Part shown: positions 36,404-44,509 of the stretch, in pieces
How the letters are laid out: each line of letters opens with the position of its first letter
Position numbering within the stretch: the first letter of the stretch is position 1
Source of the DNA: RGIG5612 sp963591145
GTDB lineage: Bacteria; Bacillota; Clostridia; Lachnospirales; Lachnospiraceae
Reading direction: 5' to 3'
Assembly (NCBI GenBank): GCA_963591145.1
Contig: CAVARE010000040.1
Span: 1 to 55,350 of the forward strand
DNA: 55,350 bases
Program-made: the position numbers and the translations under genes
Notes under the pieces: model-generated
Told to the model about the DNA's origin: nothing
The model's database searches: none
What the model saw: the letters and a program-made list of their open reading frames with translations, nothing else

Positions 36404-36507
36404 GCATATTGCGAAATTACACTGAAGGGATGTGCAGATGACTTGTGCAGGGGCTGCGCACTAAGGGAATGCAGCAGGTGAGAAGCGACGTGCTATTAAA
36501 AGTGGCA

Positions 36508-36536
36508 TTGCCTGCGAATGTTTATGAGAGTATAAT
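36508..36536 (+). promoter_or_regulatory. Sigma-A promoter of glmM
   Basis: TTGCCT (36508-36513), a 17-base spacer and a perfect TATAAT (36531-36536), about 50 bases before the glmM start. Confidence 0.82.
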
Positions 36537-36586
36537 ACGTCCGTCAACTTAGGGACATCAATGTAAAAAAGAAATGAGGTTTTTAG

Positions 36587-37954
36587 ATGGGAAAATATTT
36601 TGGTACCGATGGTTTCAGAGGCAAGGCCGGTGAGGTATTAAGAAGTGATCATGCATATAAGATTGGAAGATTCATCGGCTGGTATTATGGACAGAAGCAT
36701 ACTAAGGAAAATAGAGCTAAGATTGTAATAGGTAAGGATACCAGACGTTCATCCTATTCACTGGAGAATGCCCTGGCCGGAGGAATTACAGCATCCGGCG
36801 CAGATGCATATCTGCTTCATGTAACTACGACTCCGTCAGTAAGCTTTATTACGAGGGATGCAGGATTTGACTGCGGTATCATGGTTTCAGCAAGCCATAA
36901 CCCATATTATGATAATGGAATAAAGCTTCTTAATGCAGACGGCGAGAAGATGCCGGACGAGGTCATTAAGCAGATTGAGGAGTATCTTGACAGCACAGAA
37001 GATACAATTCCTTATGCAACAGAAGATGCCATTGGTAAGACAGAGGACTTTTATTTCGGCAGAAACAGATATATCGGATATTTATCGAATCTGGCAGTTA
37101 AGTCTTTTGAGAACTGCAGGGTAGCACTTGACTGTTCAAATGGTTCTGCATGGATGATCGCAAGAGCTGTATTTGATGCATTAGGTGCCAAATCACATGT
37201 AATAAATAATACACCGGACGGCACGAATATTAATATGGGCTGTGGCTCAACTCATATAGAGGGACTGCAGAAATATGTCAGGGAGAATATGTTAGATGTT
37301 GGATTCGCATTTGACGGCGACGCTGATAGATGTCTGGCAGTTGATGAGAACGGAGATGTCGTAAACGGCGACCAGATCATATATATCTGTGCAAAATATT
37401 TCAAAGAGCATAATACTCTTCCTAATAATAAGGTTGTTGTAACCATTATGTCCAACCTGGGACTGCTTAAGGCACTTGACAGAGAGGGCATTGAATATGA
37501 AAAGACAAATGTCGGCGACAAATATGTATATGAGAAAATGAAAGAGACAGGAGATGCACTGGGCGGCGAACAGTCTGGTCATATTATTTTCTCCTCTCAT
37601 GCACATACAGGCGACGGAATTCTTACAGCTATCATGCTGATGAATGTTATGATTAAGACTCAGCTTCCATTAAGCATATTAGCTAAAAGCTGCAAGATGA
37701 TGCCGCAGGTTCTTAAGAACGTTGAAGTAGATGATAAAGAAGCCACATTAAATGATCCAAAGGTTCAGGCAGCAGTAGGACACTGTACAGACCAGTTAGG
37801 AGACAGAGGCCGAGTGCTTCTTCGTGCCAGCGGAACAGAGCCAGTCTTAAGAGTCATGGCAGAGGCCGAGACTGATAAAGAAGCCGAGGAAAATGTAGAT
37901 TATATCATCGGCGCAATGGCTCAGGCCGGACATCTGATCCAGATCAGAAGGTAG
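36587..37954 (+). CDS. glmM: Phosphoglucosamine mutase
   Basis: Interconverts glucosamine-6-phosphate and glucosamine-1-phosphate for peptidoglycan precursors. The 455 residues have the four-domain phosphohexomutase layout: KYFGTDGFRGKAG start, phosphoserine Ser103 in VSASHNPYYDNGIK, metal loop FDGDADRC, sugar loop GGEQSGH, and phosphate-binding RASGTEPVLRVMAE. GAAATGAGG precedes the ATG, and a good promoter lies upstream. The hexapeptide transferase downstream would act in the same amino-sugar pathway, but a repeat copy lies between them. Confidence 0.95.
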   Translation: MGKYFGTDGFRGKAGEVLRSDHAYKIGRFIGWYYGQKHTKENRAKIVIGKDTRRSSYSLENALAGGITASGADAYLLHVTTTPSVSFITRDAGFDCGIMVSASHNPYYDNGIKLLNADGEKMPDEVIKQIEEYLDSTEDTIPYATEDAIGKTEDFYFGRNRYIGYLSNLAVKSFENCRVALDCSNGSAWMIARAVFDALGAKSHVINNTPDGTNINMGCGSTHIEGLQKYVRENMLDVGFAFDGDADRCLAVDENGDVVNGDQIIYICAKYFKEHNTLPNNKVVVTIMSNLGLLKALDREGIEYEKTNVGDKYVYEKMKETGDALGGEQSGHIIFSSHAHTGDGILTAIMLMNVMIKTQLPLSILAKSCKMMPQVLKNVEVDDKEATLNDPKVQAAVGHCTDQLGDRGRVLLRASGTEPVLRVMAEAETDKEAEENVDYIIGAMAQAGHLIQIRR

Positions 37955-37992
37955 GGATTCATATCCAGACACAATGAATGAAATTCTGGCGT

Positions 37993-38084
37993 TTGCGTGC
38001 TGGGACGGCGCAGCTCCCTGCGAGAAATCAATCAGCGAAGGCAATTTCGAGCAGGGGCTGCACGCCGAGGTTCCCAGCACGCAA
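37993..38084 (+). repeat. Palindromic repeat, copy B
   Basis: 92 bases. Outer arms TTGCGTGCTGGGA (37993-38005) and TCCCAGCACGCAA (38072-38084) pair perfectly. The inner stem GCAGCTCCCTGC/GCAGGGGCTGC has a one-base bulge, and GAAAT/ATTTC closes the apical CAATCAGCGAAGG. Relative to copy A, both sides of several pairs have changed together. Confidence 0.93.
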
Positions 38085-38119
38085 GTACCTGAATAAAAGT
38101 TATACGAGGGACTAGTTAT

Positions 38120-38788
38120 ATGAACATAAAGACTAAAGATTTATACGACCTGACACATACGAAGGCATCTGAATATCTGCAGCAATTTGAATATCCGTGG
38201 CAGGCTCTGGCAGGAATATCAGAATTTGTTGAGGCTTATGGCAAGAGCCTGCCTCAGGATGAATATGATATGATCGCAGAAAATGTATGGATTGCTAAGG
38301 ATGCGGTCATCTATAACAAGATGTCCAATTATTTCAAGGGCCCATGCGTTATAGGACATAGAACAGAGATAAGACCGGGAGCATTTATAAGAGGCTCAGT
38401 TCTGGTAGGAGATGATTGCGTTGTAGGCAATTCCACAGAACTTAAGAATGTAATATTATTCGATAACGTTCAGGTACCTCATTACAATTATGTCGGGGAT
38501 TCTATCCTGGGATATAAGGCACATATGGGAGCAGGCTCTATTACATCTAATGTTAAGAGTGACAAGAAAAATGTGGTCATTCATAATAATGGCGAGGAAC
38601 ATGAGACCGGCCGCAAGAAGATCGGAGGCTTGATTGGCGATAATGTGGAAGTGGGATGCGGAAGCATAATCAATCCTGGTACAATAGTAGGAAGAGGCAG
38701 CAACATTTACCCACTTTCATCAGTAAGAGGCTGCGTTCCTGAAAATAGTATTTACAAGGACAAGGGAGATATTGTTGCCAAGAAATAG
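38120..38788 (+). CDS. Left-handed beta-helix acyltransferase, GlmU C-domain-like
   Basis: 222 residues. After a helical N-terminus (1-55) come hexapeptide turns (ENVWIAKDAVIYN, GPCVIGHRTEIRPGAFI, SVLVGDDCVVGNST, IGDNVEVGCGSIINPGTIVG), ending with a loop and PLSSVRGCVPENSIY. This resembles the acetyltransferase half of GlmU without the uridylyltransferase half. HYNYVGDSILGYKAHMGAG is very close to GlmU. With glmM upstream it probably works on amino-sugar phosphates, but the exact substrate is uncertain. A ribosome site (ACGAGGGAC) precedes the ATG. Confidence 0.85.
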   Translation: MNIKTKDLYDLTHTKASEYLQQFEYPWQALAGISEFVEAYGKSLPQDEYDMIAENVWIAKDAVIYNKMSNYFKGPCVIGHRTEIRPGAFIRGSVLVGDDCVVGNSTELKNVILFDNVQVPHYNYVGDSILGYKAHMGAGSITSNVKSDKKNVVIHNNGEEHETGRKKIGGLIGDNVEVGCGSIINPGTIVGRGSNIYPLSSVRGCVPENSIYKDKGDIVAKK

Positions 38789-38826
38789 GGCGATGTGTAA
38801 TAATAACTGATGTAAAATATTAACTA

Positions 38827-38877
38827 TTCAGAGCCAAATTGCCCGGACGAGGCTGCGCATTTGCACTTGTCTCTGAA
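38827..38877. other. Possible structured leader before pckA
   Basis: TTCAGAG (38827-38833) and CTCTGAA (38871-38877) can pair around a 37-base GC-rich loop, 31 bases before pckA. No T-run follows. It may be a leader fold or chance. Confidence 0.3.
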
Positions 38878-38908
38878 CAGTGGAAAATGAAATGGAGGCA
38901 AGAGTTAA

Positions 38909-40522
38909 ATGGCAAAGGTCGATCTAACCAAGTACAATATCACAGGAACAACAGAGATAGTATATAATCCGTCATACGAGATGCTGTATGAAGAGGAGAC
39001 AAAACCGGGTCTGGAAGGCTACGAGGTTGGACAGGTTACAGCGCTTGATACCGTCAACGTAATGACAGGTATTTATACAGGCCGTTCACCAAAAGACAAA
39101 TATATCGTAATGGATGAGAATTCTAAGGATACTGTTTGGTGGACAACCGAAGGATATAAGAATGACAATCATCCGATGAGCGAGGATGTATGGGCACAGG
39201 TTAAGGAAATCGCTAAAAAGGAACTGAGCAATAAGAGACTCTTCGTTGTGGATGCATATTGCGGTGCAAATGCTGATACAAGGATGGCAGTTCGTTTCAT
39301 CATGGAGGTTGCATGGCAGGCTCATTTTGTTAAGAACATGTTCATCATTCCTACAGATGAGGAACTTGAGACATTTGAACCGGACTTTGTTGTATATAAT
39401 GCTTCAAAGGCTAAGGTTGACAATTACAAGGAATTAGGTCTTAACTCAGAGACATGTGTGGCATTTAATATTACGAGCCGTGAGCAGGTCATTATAAATA
39501 CATGGTATGGCGGCGAGATGAAGAAGGGTATGTTCTCAATGATGAACTACTATCTGCCTCTTAAGGGTATCGCATCTATGCACTGCTCAGCTAATTGCGA
39601 TATGGAAGGCAAGCATACTGCTATTTTCTTCGGACTCTCAGGAACAGGCAAGACCACACTTTCAACAGATCCTAAGAGACTTCTTATCGGCGATGATGAG
39701 CATGGCTGGGACGATAATGGAGTATTTAACTTCGAGGGCGGCTGCTATGCTAAGGTTATAGGTCTTGATAAGGAATCAGAGCCTGATATCTATAATGCTA
39801 TCAAGAGAGACGCTCTTCTTGAAAATGTAACTGTATCAGCAGATGGCAAGATTGATTTTAATGATAAGTCAGTAACTGAGAATACGCGTGTTTCTTATCC
39901 GATTTCTCATATTGAGAAGATTGCTTCTAATGTTAATAAAGTATCTGCAGGACCTGCAGCTGATAACGTTATCTTCCTGTCAGCCGATGCATTTGGCGTT
40001 CTGCCTCCTGTATCAATCTTAACACCAGAGCAGACGCAGTACTATTTCCTGTCAGGATTTACAGCTAAGCTGGCAGGAACAGAGCGAGGCATTACAGAGC
40101 CGACACCTACATTCTCAGCATGCTTCGGACAGGCCTTCTTAGAGCTTCATCCTACAAAATATGGTGAAGAGCTGGTTAAGAAGATGAACCAGTCTGGTGC
40201 CAAGGCTTATCTTGTTAATACAGGATGGAATGGAACAGGCAAGAGAATCACTATAAAGGATACACGTGGAATTATTGATGCGATCTTAAATGGCGACATT
40301 AAGACTGCGCCGACTAAGACTATTCCTATCTTCAATTTCGAAGTTCCGACTGAGCTTCCGGGAGTAGATTCAGGAATCTTGGATCCTCGCGATACATATA
40401 AGGATGCTTCAGAGTGGGAGAGCAAGGCTCAGGATCTTGCGTCAAGATTCCAGAAAAACTTCGTTAAATATACATCTAATGAAGCTGGTAAGGCGCTGGT
40501 TTCAGCAGGACCACAGCTGTAA
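38909..40522 (+). CDS. pckA: Phosphoenolpyruvate carboxykinase (ATP)
   Basis: Interconverts oxaloacetate and phosphoenolpyruvate. In fermentative anaerobes it often runs in the carboxylating, ATP-gaining direction. The 537 residues contain the P-loop GLSGTGKTT (242-250), the metal site in LIGDDEHGWDDNGVFNFEGGCY and the ATP-type C-terminus. RSPKDKYIV binds substrate. GGAGGCAAGAG precedes the ATG. Strong use of preferred codons suggests high expression. Confidence 0.96.
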   Translation: MAKVDLTKYNITGTTEIVYNPSYEMLYEEETKPGLEGYEVGQVTALDTVNVMTGIYTGRSPKDKYIVMDENSKDTVWWTTEGYKNDNHPMSEDVWAQVKEIAKKELSNKRLFVVDAYCGANADTRMAVRFIMEVAWQAHFVKNMFIIPTDEELETFEPDFVVYNASKAKVDNYKELGLNSETCVAFNITSREQVIINTWYGGEMKKGMFSMMNYYLPLKGIASMHCSANCDMEGKHTAIFFGLSGTGKTTLSTDPKRLLIGDDEHGWDDNGVFNFEGGCYAKVIGLDKESEPDIYNAIKRDALLENVTVSADGKIDFNDKSVTENTRVSYPISHIEKIASNVNKVSAGPAADNVIFLSADAFGVLPPVSILTPEQTQYYFLSGFTAKLAGTERGITEPTPTFSACFGQAFLELHPTKYGEELVKKMNQSGAKAYLVNTGWNGTGKRITIKDTRGIIDAILNGDIKTAPTKTIPIFNFEVPTELPGVDSGILDPRDTYKDASEWESKAQDLASRFQKNFVKYTSNEAGKALVSAGPQL

Positions 40523-40538
40523 GAAGTGTAGGTAATGC

Positions 40539-40570
40539 GGCAAATGCTTGTTTTTTAATGGACATTTGCC
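40539..40570 (+). other. Hairpin after pckA
   Basis: GGCAAATG (40539-40546) pairs with CATTTGCC (40563-40570). The T-run (TTGTTTTTTAA) is in the loop instead of after the stem, so this is at best a weak terminator. Confidence 0.45.
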
Positions 40571-40685
40571 CAGAATCAATATTGCTGATATATAAGAAAT
40601 ATTCATGTTGATATTCTGAAACAATGATGATAATATGGAGTTGCCCAAAACTGGGCTGATATTTTGAACCTACACTGATAATAAG

Positions 40686-40854
40686 GGATTCCTATATTTA
40701 TTAGCCTATGACATGCCTCTTTAACGTGGACTTCAGAAGTTAATGTGCGGCAAACCCACCTAGCATACTGCTAGGGATCAAAATTCAGCCATAAGGTTTT
40801 GGGGTTAAAAGAAATCTTCAGGGATGCGAAGGATAATCGCATCCCTTTCTTTTT
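40686..40854 (+). ncRNA. ssrS: Probable 6S RNA
   Basis: About 170 bases with their own terminator and no open frame. TTAATGTGCGGCAAACCCACC and the following hairpin CCTAGCA-TAC-TGCTAGG, then CAGCC, are laid out like the central-bubble strand of E. coli 6S RNA (CACCTTGAACC hairpin followed by CAGCC). On the opposite side TTAAC/GTTAA forms a small hairpin. 6S RNA binds sigma-70-type RNA polymerase and mimics an open promoter. The 5' end is approximate. A T-box is excluded because no T-box core (GGTGGTACCGCG) is present. Confidence 0.68.
40821..40854 (+). terminator. Rho-independent terminator of the small RNA
   Basis: GGGATGCGA (40821-40829) pairs with TCGCATCCC (40837-40845) and is followed by TTTCTTTTT. 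Confidence 0.93.
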
Positions 40855-40869
40855 GCATTTTTGTAGTTG

Positions 40870-40898
40870 TTGACACGGTATTTTAACTGTATTAGAAT
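40870..40898 (+). promoter_or_regulatory. Sigma-A promoter of pheS-pheT
   Basis: TTGACA (40870-40875), a 17-base spacer and TAGAAT (40893-40898). It begins 16 bases after the small-RNA terminator, so pheST is separately transcribed. The leader has a GCGTAC/GTACGC hairpin (40910-40926). Confidence 0.85.
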
Positions 40899-40969
40899 TT
40901 AGTCTGTGTGCGTACTGGCGGTACGCTGGTATTTGTGCGCAATGGTTTTAGTATAAAGGGGATAAAAAC

Positions 40970-41989
40970 ATGAAGGAAAAACTTGCGAAAATAAAGCAGG
41001 AAGCATTGGAAAGCATTGCAAATGCGTCTTCTGTTGAAGCACTCAATGACCTTAAGGTTACCTACCTGGGTAAGAAGGGTCAGCTTACAGAAATACTTAA
41101 GAGCATGAAGGATGTTTCCGCTGAAGAAAGACCTAAGATCGGACAGATGGTTAATGAGACCAGAAGCGAGATAGAGGGCCGTATCGACCAGATGAGACAG
41201 AAATTTGAAAACAAGAGGCTTGAGGCTAAGTTAAAGTCTGAGGTTATCGACGTTACACTTCCTGGAAAAAAGAAAAAATTAGGCCATATTCATCCTAACA
41301 ATATGATTCTCAAGGAGGTTGAGGATATATTTGTGGGTATGGGATATGAAGTCGTTTCAGGTCCTGAAGTTGAATATGATTATTATAATTTCGAGGCACT
41401 TAATATTCCGGCCAATCATCCGGCCAAGGATGAACAGGATACATTCTATATCAACAAGGATATTCTGCTGAGAACACAGACCTCTTCAGTTCAGATCCAC
41501 GAGATGGAGAGAGGCGTTCTCCCTATCAGAATGATCGCACCTGGAAGAGTATTCAGAGCCGATGAAGTGGATGCAACACATTCACCATCGTTCCATCAGA
41601 TAGAAGGCCTTGTAATAGATAAGGGCATTACATTTGCCGATTTAAAGGGCACATTAGAAGAATTTGCCAAGAGATTTTTTGGCCCAGATACTAAAACCAA
41701 ATTACGACCACATCATTTTCCATTTACAGAGCCTTCAGCAGAGGTGGATGTAAGCTGCTTCAAATGCGGTGGCAAGGGCTGCCGATTCTGCAAGGGCGAG
41801 GGCTGGATTGAGATCCTCGGCTGTGGAATGGTTCATCCGCATGTACTGGAAATGGTCGGAATCGACCCGAATGAATATTCAGGATTTGCATTTGGATTAG
41901 GCCTGGAGAGGCTGACACTTCTTAAATGCGAAATAGATGACATGAGATTATTATACGAGAATGATATGAGATTCTTGAAGCAGTTTTAG
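40970..41989 (+). CDS. pheS: Phenylalanyl-tRNA synthetase alpha subunit
   Basis: The catalytic subunit of the alpha2-beta2 enzyme charging tRNA-Phe. The 339 residues have an N-terminal coiled coil (1-85) and the class II core with motif 2 (PGRVFRADEVDATHSPSFHQIEG) and motif 3 (GFAFGLGLERL). A Cys-rich insert (CFKCGGKGCRFCKGEG) looks zinc-binding and is common in the family. AAAGGGGA precedes the ATG. pheT follows after 14 bases. Confidence 0.97.
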   Translation: MKEKLAKIKQEALESIANASSVEALNDLKVTYLGKKGQLTEILKSMKDVSAEERPKIGQMVNETRSEIEGRIDQMRQKFENKRLEAKLKSEVIDVTLPGKKKKLGHIHPNNMILKEVEDIFVGMGYEVVSGPEVEYDYYNFEALNIPANHPAKDEQDTFYINKDILLRTQTSSVQIHEMERGVLPIRMIAPGRVFRADEVDATHSPSFHQIEGLVIDKGITFADLKGTLEEFAKRFFGPDTKTKLRPHHFPFTEPSAEVDVSCFKCGGKGCRFCKGEGWIEILGCGMVHPHVLEMVGIDPNEYSGFAFGLGLERLTLLKCEIDDMRLLYENDMRFLKQF

Positions 41990-42003
41990 GAAAGGAGAGA
42001 AGA

Positions 42004-44424
42004 ATGAACGCATCATTATCATGGATTAAATCATTTGTACCGGATCTGGAATGTTCATATCAGGAATTCAGAGATGCAATGACTCTCTCCGGCACTAAGG
42101 TTGAAGAATTCAAGGTCTTAGACAAGGATCTTGATAAGATTGTTATAGGTCAGGTTCTCAAGGTAGAGAAGCACCCGGATGCTACTAAGCTGGTTGTTTG
42201 CCAGGTTAATGTAGGAACAGAGACGGTTCAGATCGTAACAGGTGCATCTAATGTATTCGAGGGAGCTAAGGTACCGGTCGTTTTAGACGGCGGAAGAGTA
42301 GCAGGAGGACATGACGGAAGCCTTACAGAGGGCGGCATTAAGATTAAGAAGGGTAAGCTCAGAGGCGTGGAATCCTACGGCATGATGTGCTCTATTGAAG
42401 AGCTGGGTTCAACCAGGGACATGTATCCTGATGCACCTGAGGATGGCTTATATATTCTGCCTGAGGATGCGCCTGTTGGTGCAAATGCTGCAGAATATCT
42501 GGGTCTTCATGATGCTAATTACGAGTTCGAAATCACATCAAACCGAGTTGACTGCTACAGCGTAATGGGCATTGCAAGAGAGGCGGCAGCAACCTTCAGA
42601 AAAGAATTCGTTAACGAAGAGCCTGTTATTAAGGGCAAATCAGATGACAACATTAAGGATTATCTTGATGTTGAAGTGCAGGATAAGGATCTGTGCCGCA
42701 GATATACGGCTAAGGTTGTTAAGAATATAAGGCTCGCTCCATCACCTAGATGGCTGAGACAGCGCCTTGCAAGCAATGGAATCAGACCGATCAACAACGT
42801 GGTTGATATAACGAACTATGTTATGGAAGAATATGGTCAGCCAATGCATGCATTTGACTATGACACGATCAAGGGACACAAGATTGTTGTAAAGCGTGCT
42901 CAGGATGGCGATAAATTCATGACACTCGATGGTCAGGAACGTGCTCTTGATAAGGACATCCTTATGATCTGTGATGCTGAGAGACAGATCGGTATCGCCG
43001 GCATCATGGGCGGTGAAGAGTCTAAGATCACAGATGATGTTAAGACACTCGTATTTGAGAGCGCCTGCTTCGATGGTACTAATAACCGTCTTTCTTCTAA
43101 GAGACTGGGTCTTCGTACTGATGCATCAGGCAAATATGAGAAAGGCCTGGATCCAAATAATACCGTTCCGGCAATTATTCGCGCATGCCAGCTGATCGAG
43201 GAACTTGACGCAGGCGATGTTGTTGATGGAATGATTGATATCTATCCGGAACCTGTAGAAGAGAAGAAGATTAAGTTTGACCCTGACAGAATAAATGCAT
43301 ATCTGGGAACTGATATTCCTGCTGAGCAGCAGCTGTCATATTTCCCAATACTGGGCATTAAATATAACGAGAAGGATCAGATGCTTACGATTCCTACATT
43401 CAGACAGGATCTGTTAAGAGGTGCTGATATTGCTGAGGAGGTTGCAAGATTTTACGGATATGACAAGATCCCTACATCTCTTCCGGCATCTAAGGAAGCA
43501 AGCGGCAAATTATCATATGAATTCGTAGTTAATGATAAGATAAGAACATTTATGCAGTCTTATGGTTATTCAGAGGCTATGACATATTCATTTGAGAGCC
43601 CTAAGGTGTTTGACAAATGCCTTATTGATGAAAATGACAAATTAAGAAAAGTCATAGTGATCAGCAATCCGTTAGGAGAGGACTACAGCATTATGCGTAC
43701 ATCTCTGCTTAATGGTATGTTTACATCACTTTCTACTAACTACAACAGAAGAAATAAGGAAGCTGCCCTGTTTGAATTGTCCAATATCTACATTCCAGAG
43801 GAACTTCCGCTTACGAAGCTTCCGGATGAGAGAATGACGCTGTGCTTCGGCTTCTATGGAGACGGCGATTTCTTCGACCTTAAGGGAGCAGTTGAAGAGC
43901 TTCTTGATGCCATGGGCATGAACGGACAGAGAAAATATGAGAATAAGGGTAATCTCAATTTCCTGCATCCGGGACGCCAGGCAATCCTTACATACAATTC
44001 ACAGGAAATTGGATTCTTAGGAGAGGTTCATCCTGCAGTTGTTAAGAATTATTCATTGGCTGCTAAGACATATATCGCACAGATTGATGTTAAGGCAATA
44101 TATGGACTGGCTGAGTTTGACAAGAAATATGAAGGCATTCCGAAATTCCCTGCAACCAGCAGAGACATCAGCCTTGTGATGAAGAAGGATATTCCTGCAG
44201 GTCATATTGAAGAATTGATCGAAAAATATGGCGGCAAGCTGGTTGAACATTTCGAACTGTTTGATATTTACGAGGGTGAACAAGTAGGAGAAGGCAATAA
44301 GTCATTAGCTTATAATATCAGATTCCGAGCTAAGGATCGTACTCTTGAAGATGGTGACGTAGCGCCTGTAATGGAGAAAATTATTAGTAAACTGGAGGAG
44401 ATAGGGGCACAGCTCAGAAGCTGA
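42004..44424 (+). CDS. pheT: Phenylalanyl-tRNA synthetase beta subunit
   Basis: The 806-residue partner of PheS. In order: N-terminal EMAP-like tRNA-binding domain (about 40-155, GQVLKVEKHPDATKLVVCQV), B3/B4 editing domain, B5 domain, the catalytic-like core and the C-terminal anticodon-binding FDX-ACB domain (about 715-806, FPATSRDISLVMKKDIPAG). Full length for the family. AAAGGAGAGAAG precedes the ATG. A cytoplasmic housekeeping gene with no oddities. Confidence 0.97.
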   Translation: MNASLSWIKSFVPDLECSYQEFRDAMTLSGTKVEEFKVLDKDLDKIVIGQVLKVEKHPDATKLVVCQVNVGTETVQIVTGASNVFEGAKVPVVLDGGRVAGGHDGSLTEGGIKIKKGKLRGVESYGMMCSIEELGSTRDMYPDAPEDGLYILPEDAPVGANAAEYLGLHDANYEFEITSNRVDCYSVMGIAREAAATFRKEFVNEEPVIKGKSDDNIKDYLDVEVQDKDLCRRYTAKVVKNIRLAPSPRWLRQRLASNGIRPINNVVDITNYVMEEYGQPMHAFDYDTIKGHKIVVKRAQDGDKFMTLDGQERALDKDILMICDAERQIGIAGIMGGEESKITDDVKTLVFESACFDGTNNRLSSKRLGLRTDASGKYEKGLDPNNTVPAIIRACQLIEELDAGDVVDGMIDIYPEPVEEKKIKFDPDRINAYLGTDIPAEQQLSYFPILGIKYNEKDQMLTIPTFRQDLLRGADIAEEVARFYGYDKIPTSLPASKEASGKLSYEFVVNDKIRTFMQSYGYSEAMTYSFESPKVFDKCLIDENDKLRKVIVISNPLGEDYSIMRTSLLNGMFTSLSTNYNRRNKEAALFELSNIYIPEELPLTKLPDERMTLCFGFYGDGDFFDLKGAVEELLDAMGMNGQRKYENKGNLNFLHPGRQAILTYNSQEIGFLGEVHPAVVKNYSLAAKTYIAQIDVKAIYGLAEFDKKYEGIPKFPATSRDISLVMKKDIPAGHIEELIEKYGGKLVEHFELFDIYEGEQVGEGNKSLAYNIRFRAKDRTLEDGDVAPVMEKIISKLEEIGAQLRS

Positions 44425-44509
44425 TGTATCTCTAAAAGTTCATGGACAACAATTTGCCGATTGTGTTAGAATTAATCGGTTAAAATAGCTATCTGAAAAG
44501 AGGATGGAA

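Noticed and set aside
36449..36466. GTGCAG/CTGCGCAC hairpin as a repeat fragment
   Set aside because: Only a short GC-rich word is shared, without the conserved apical sequence.
40681..40862. T-box riboswitch for pheST
   Set aside because: No T-box core sequence is present, the terminator is followed by a complete independent promoter, and the fold fits 6S RNA better.
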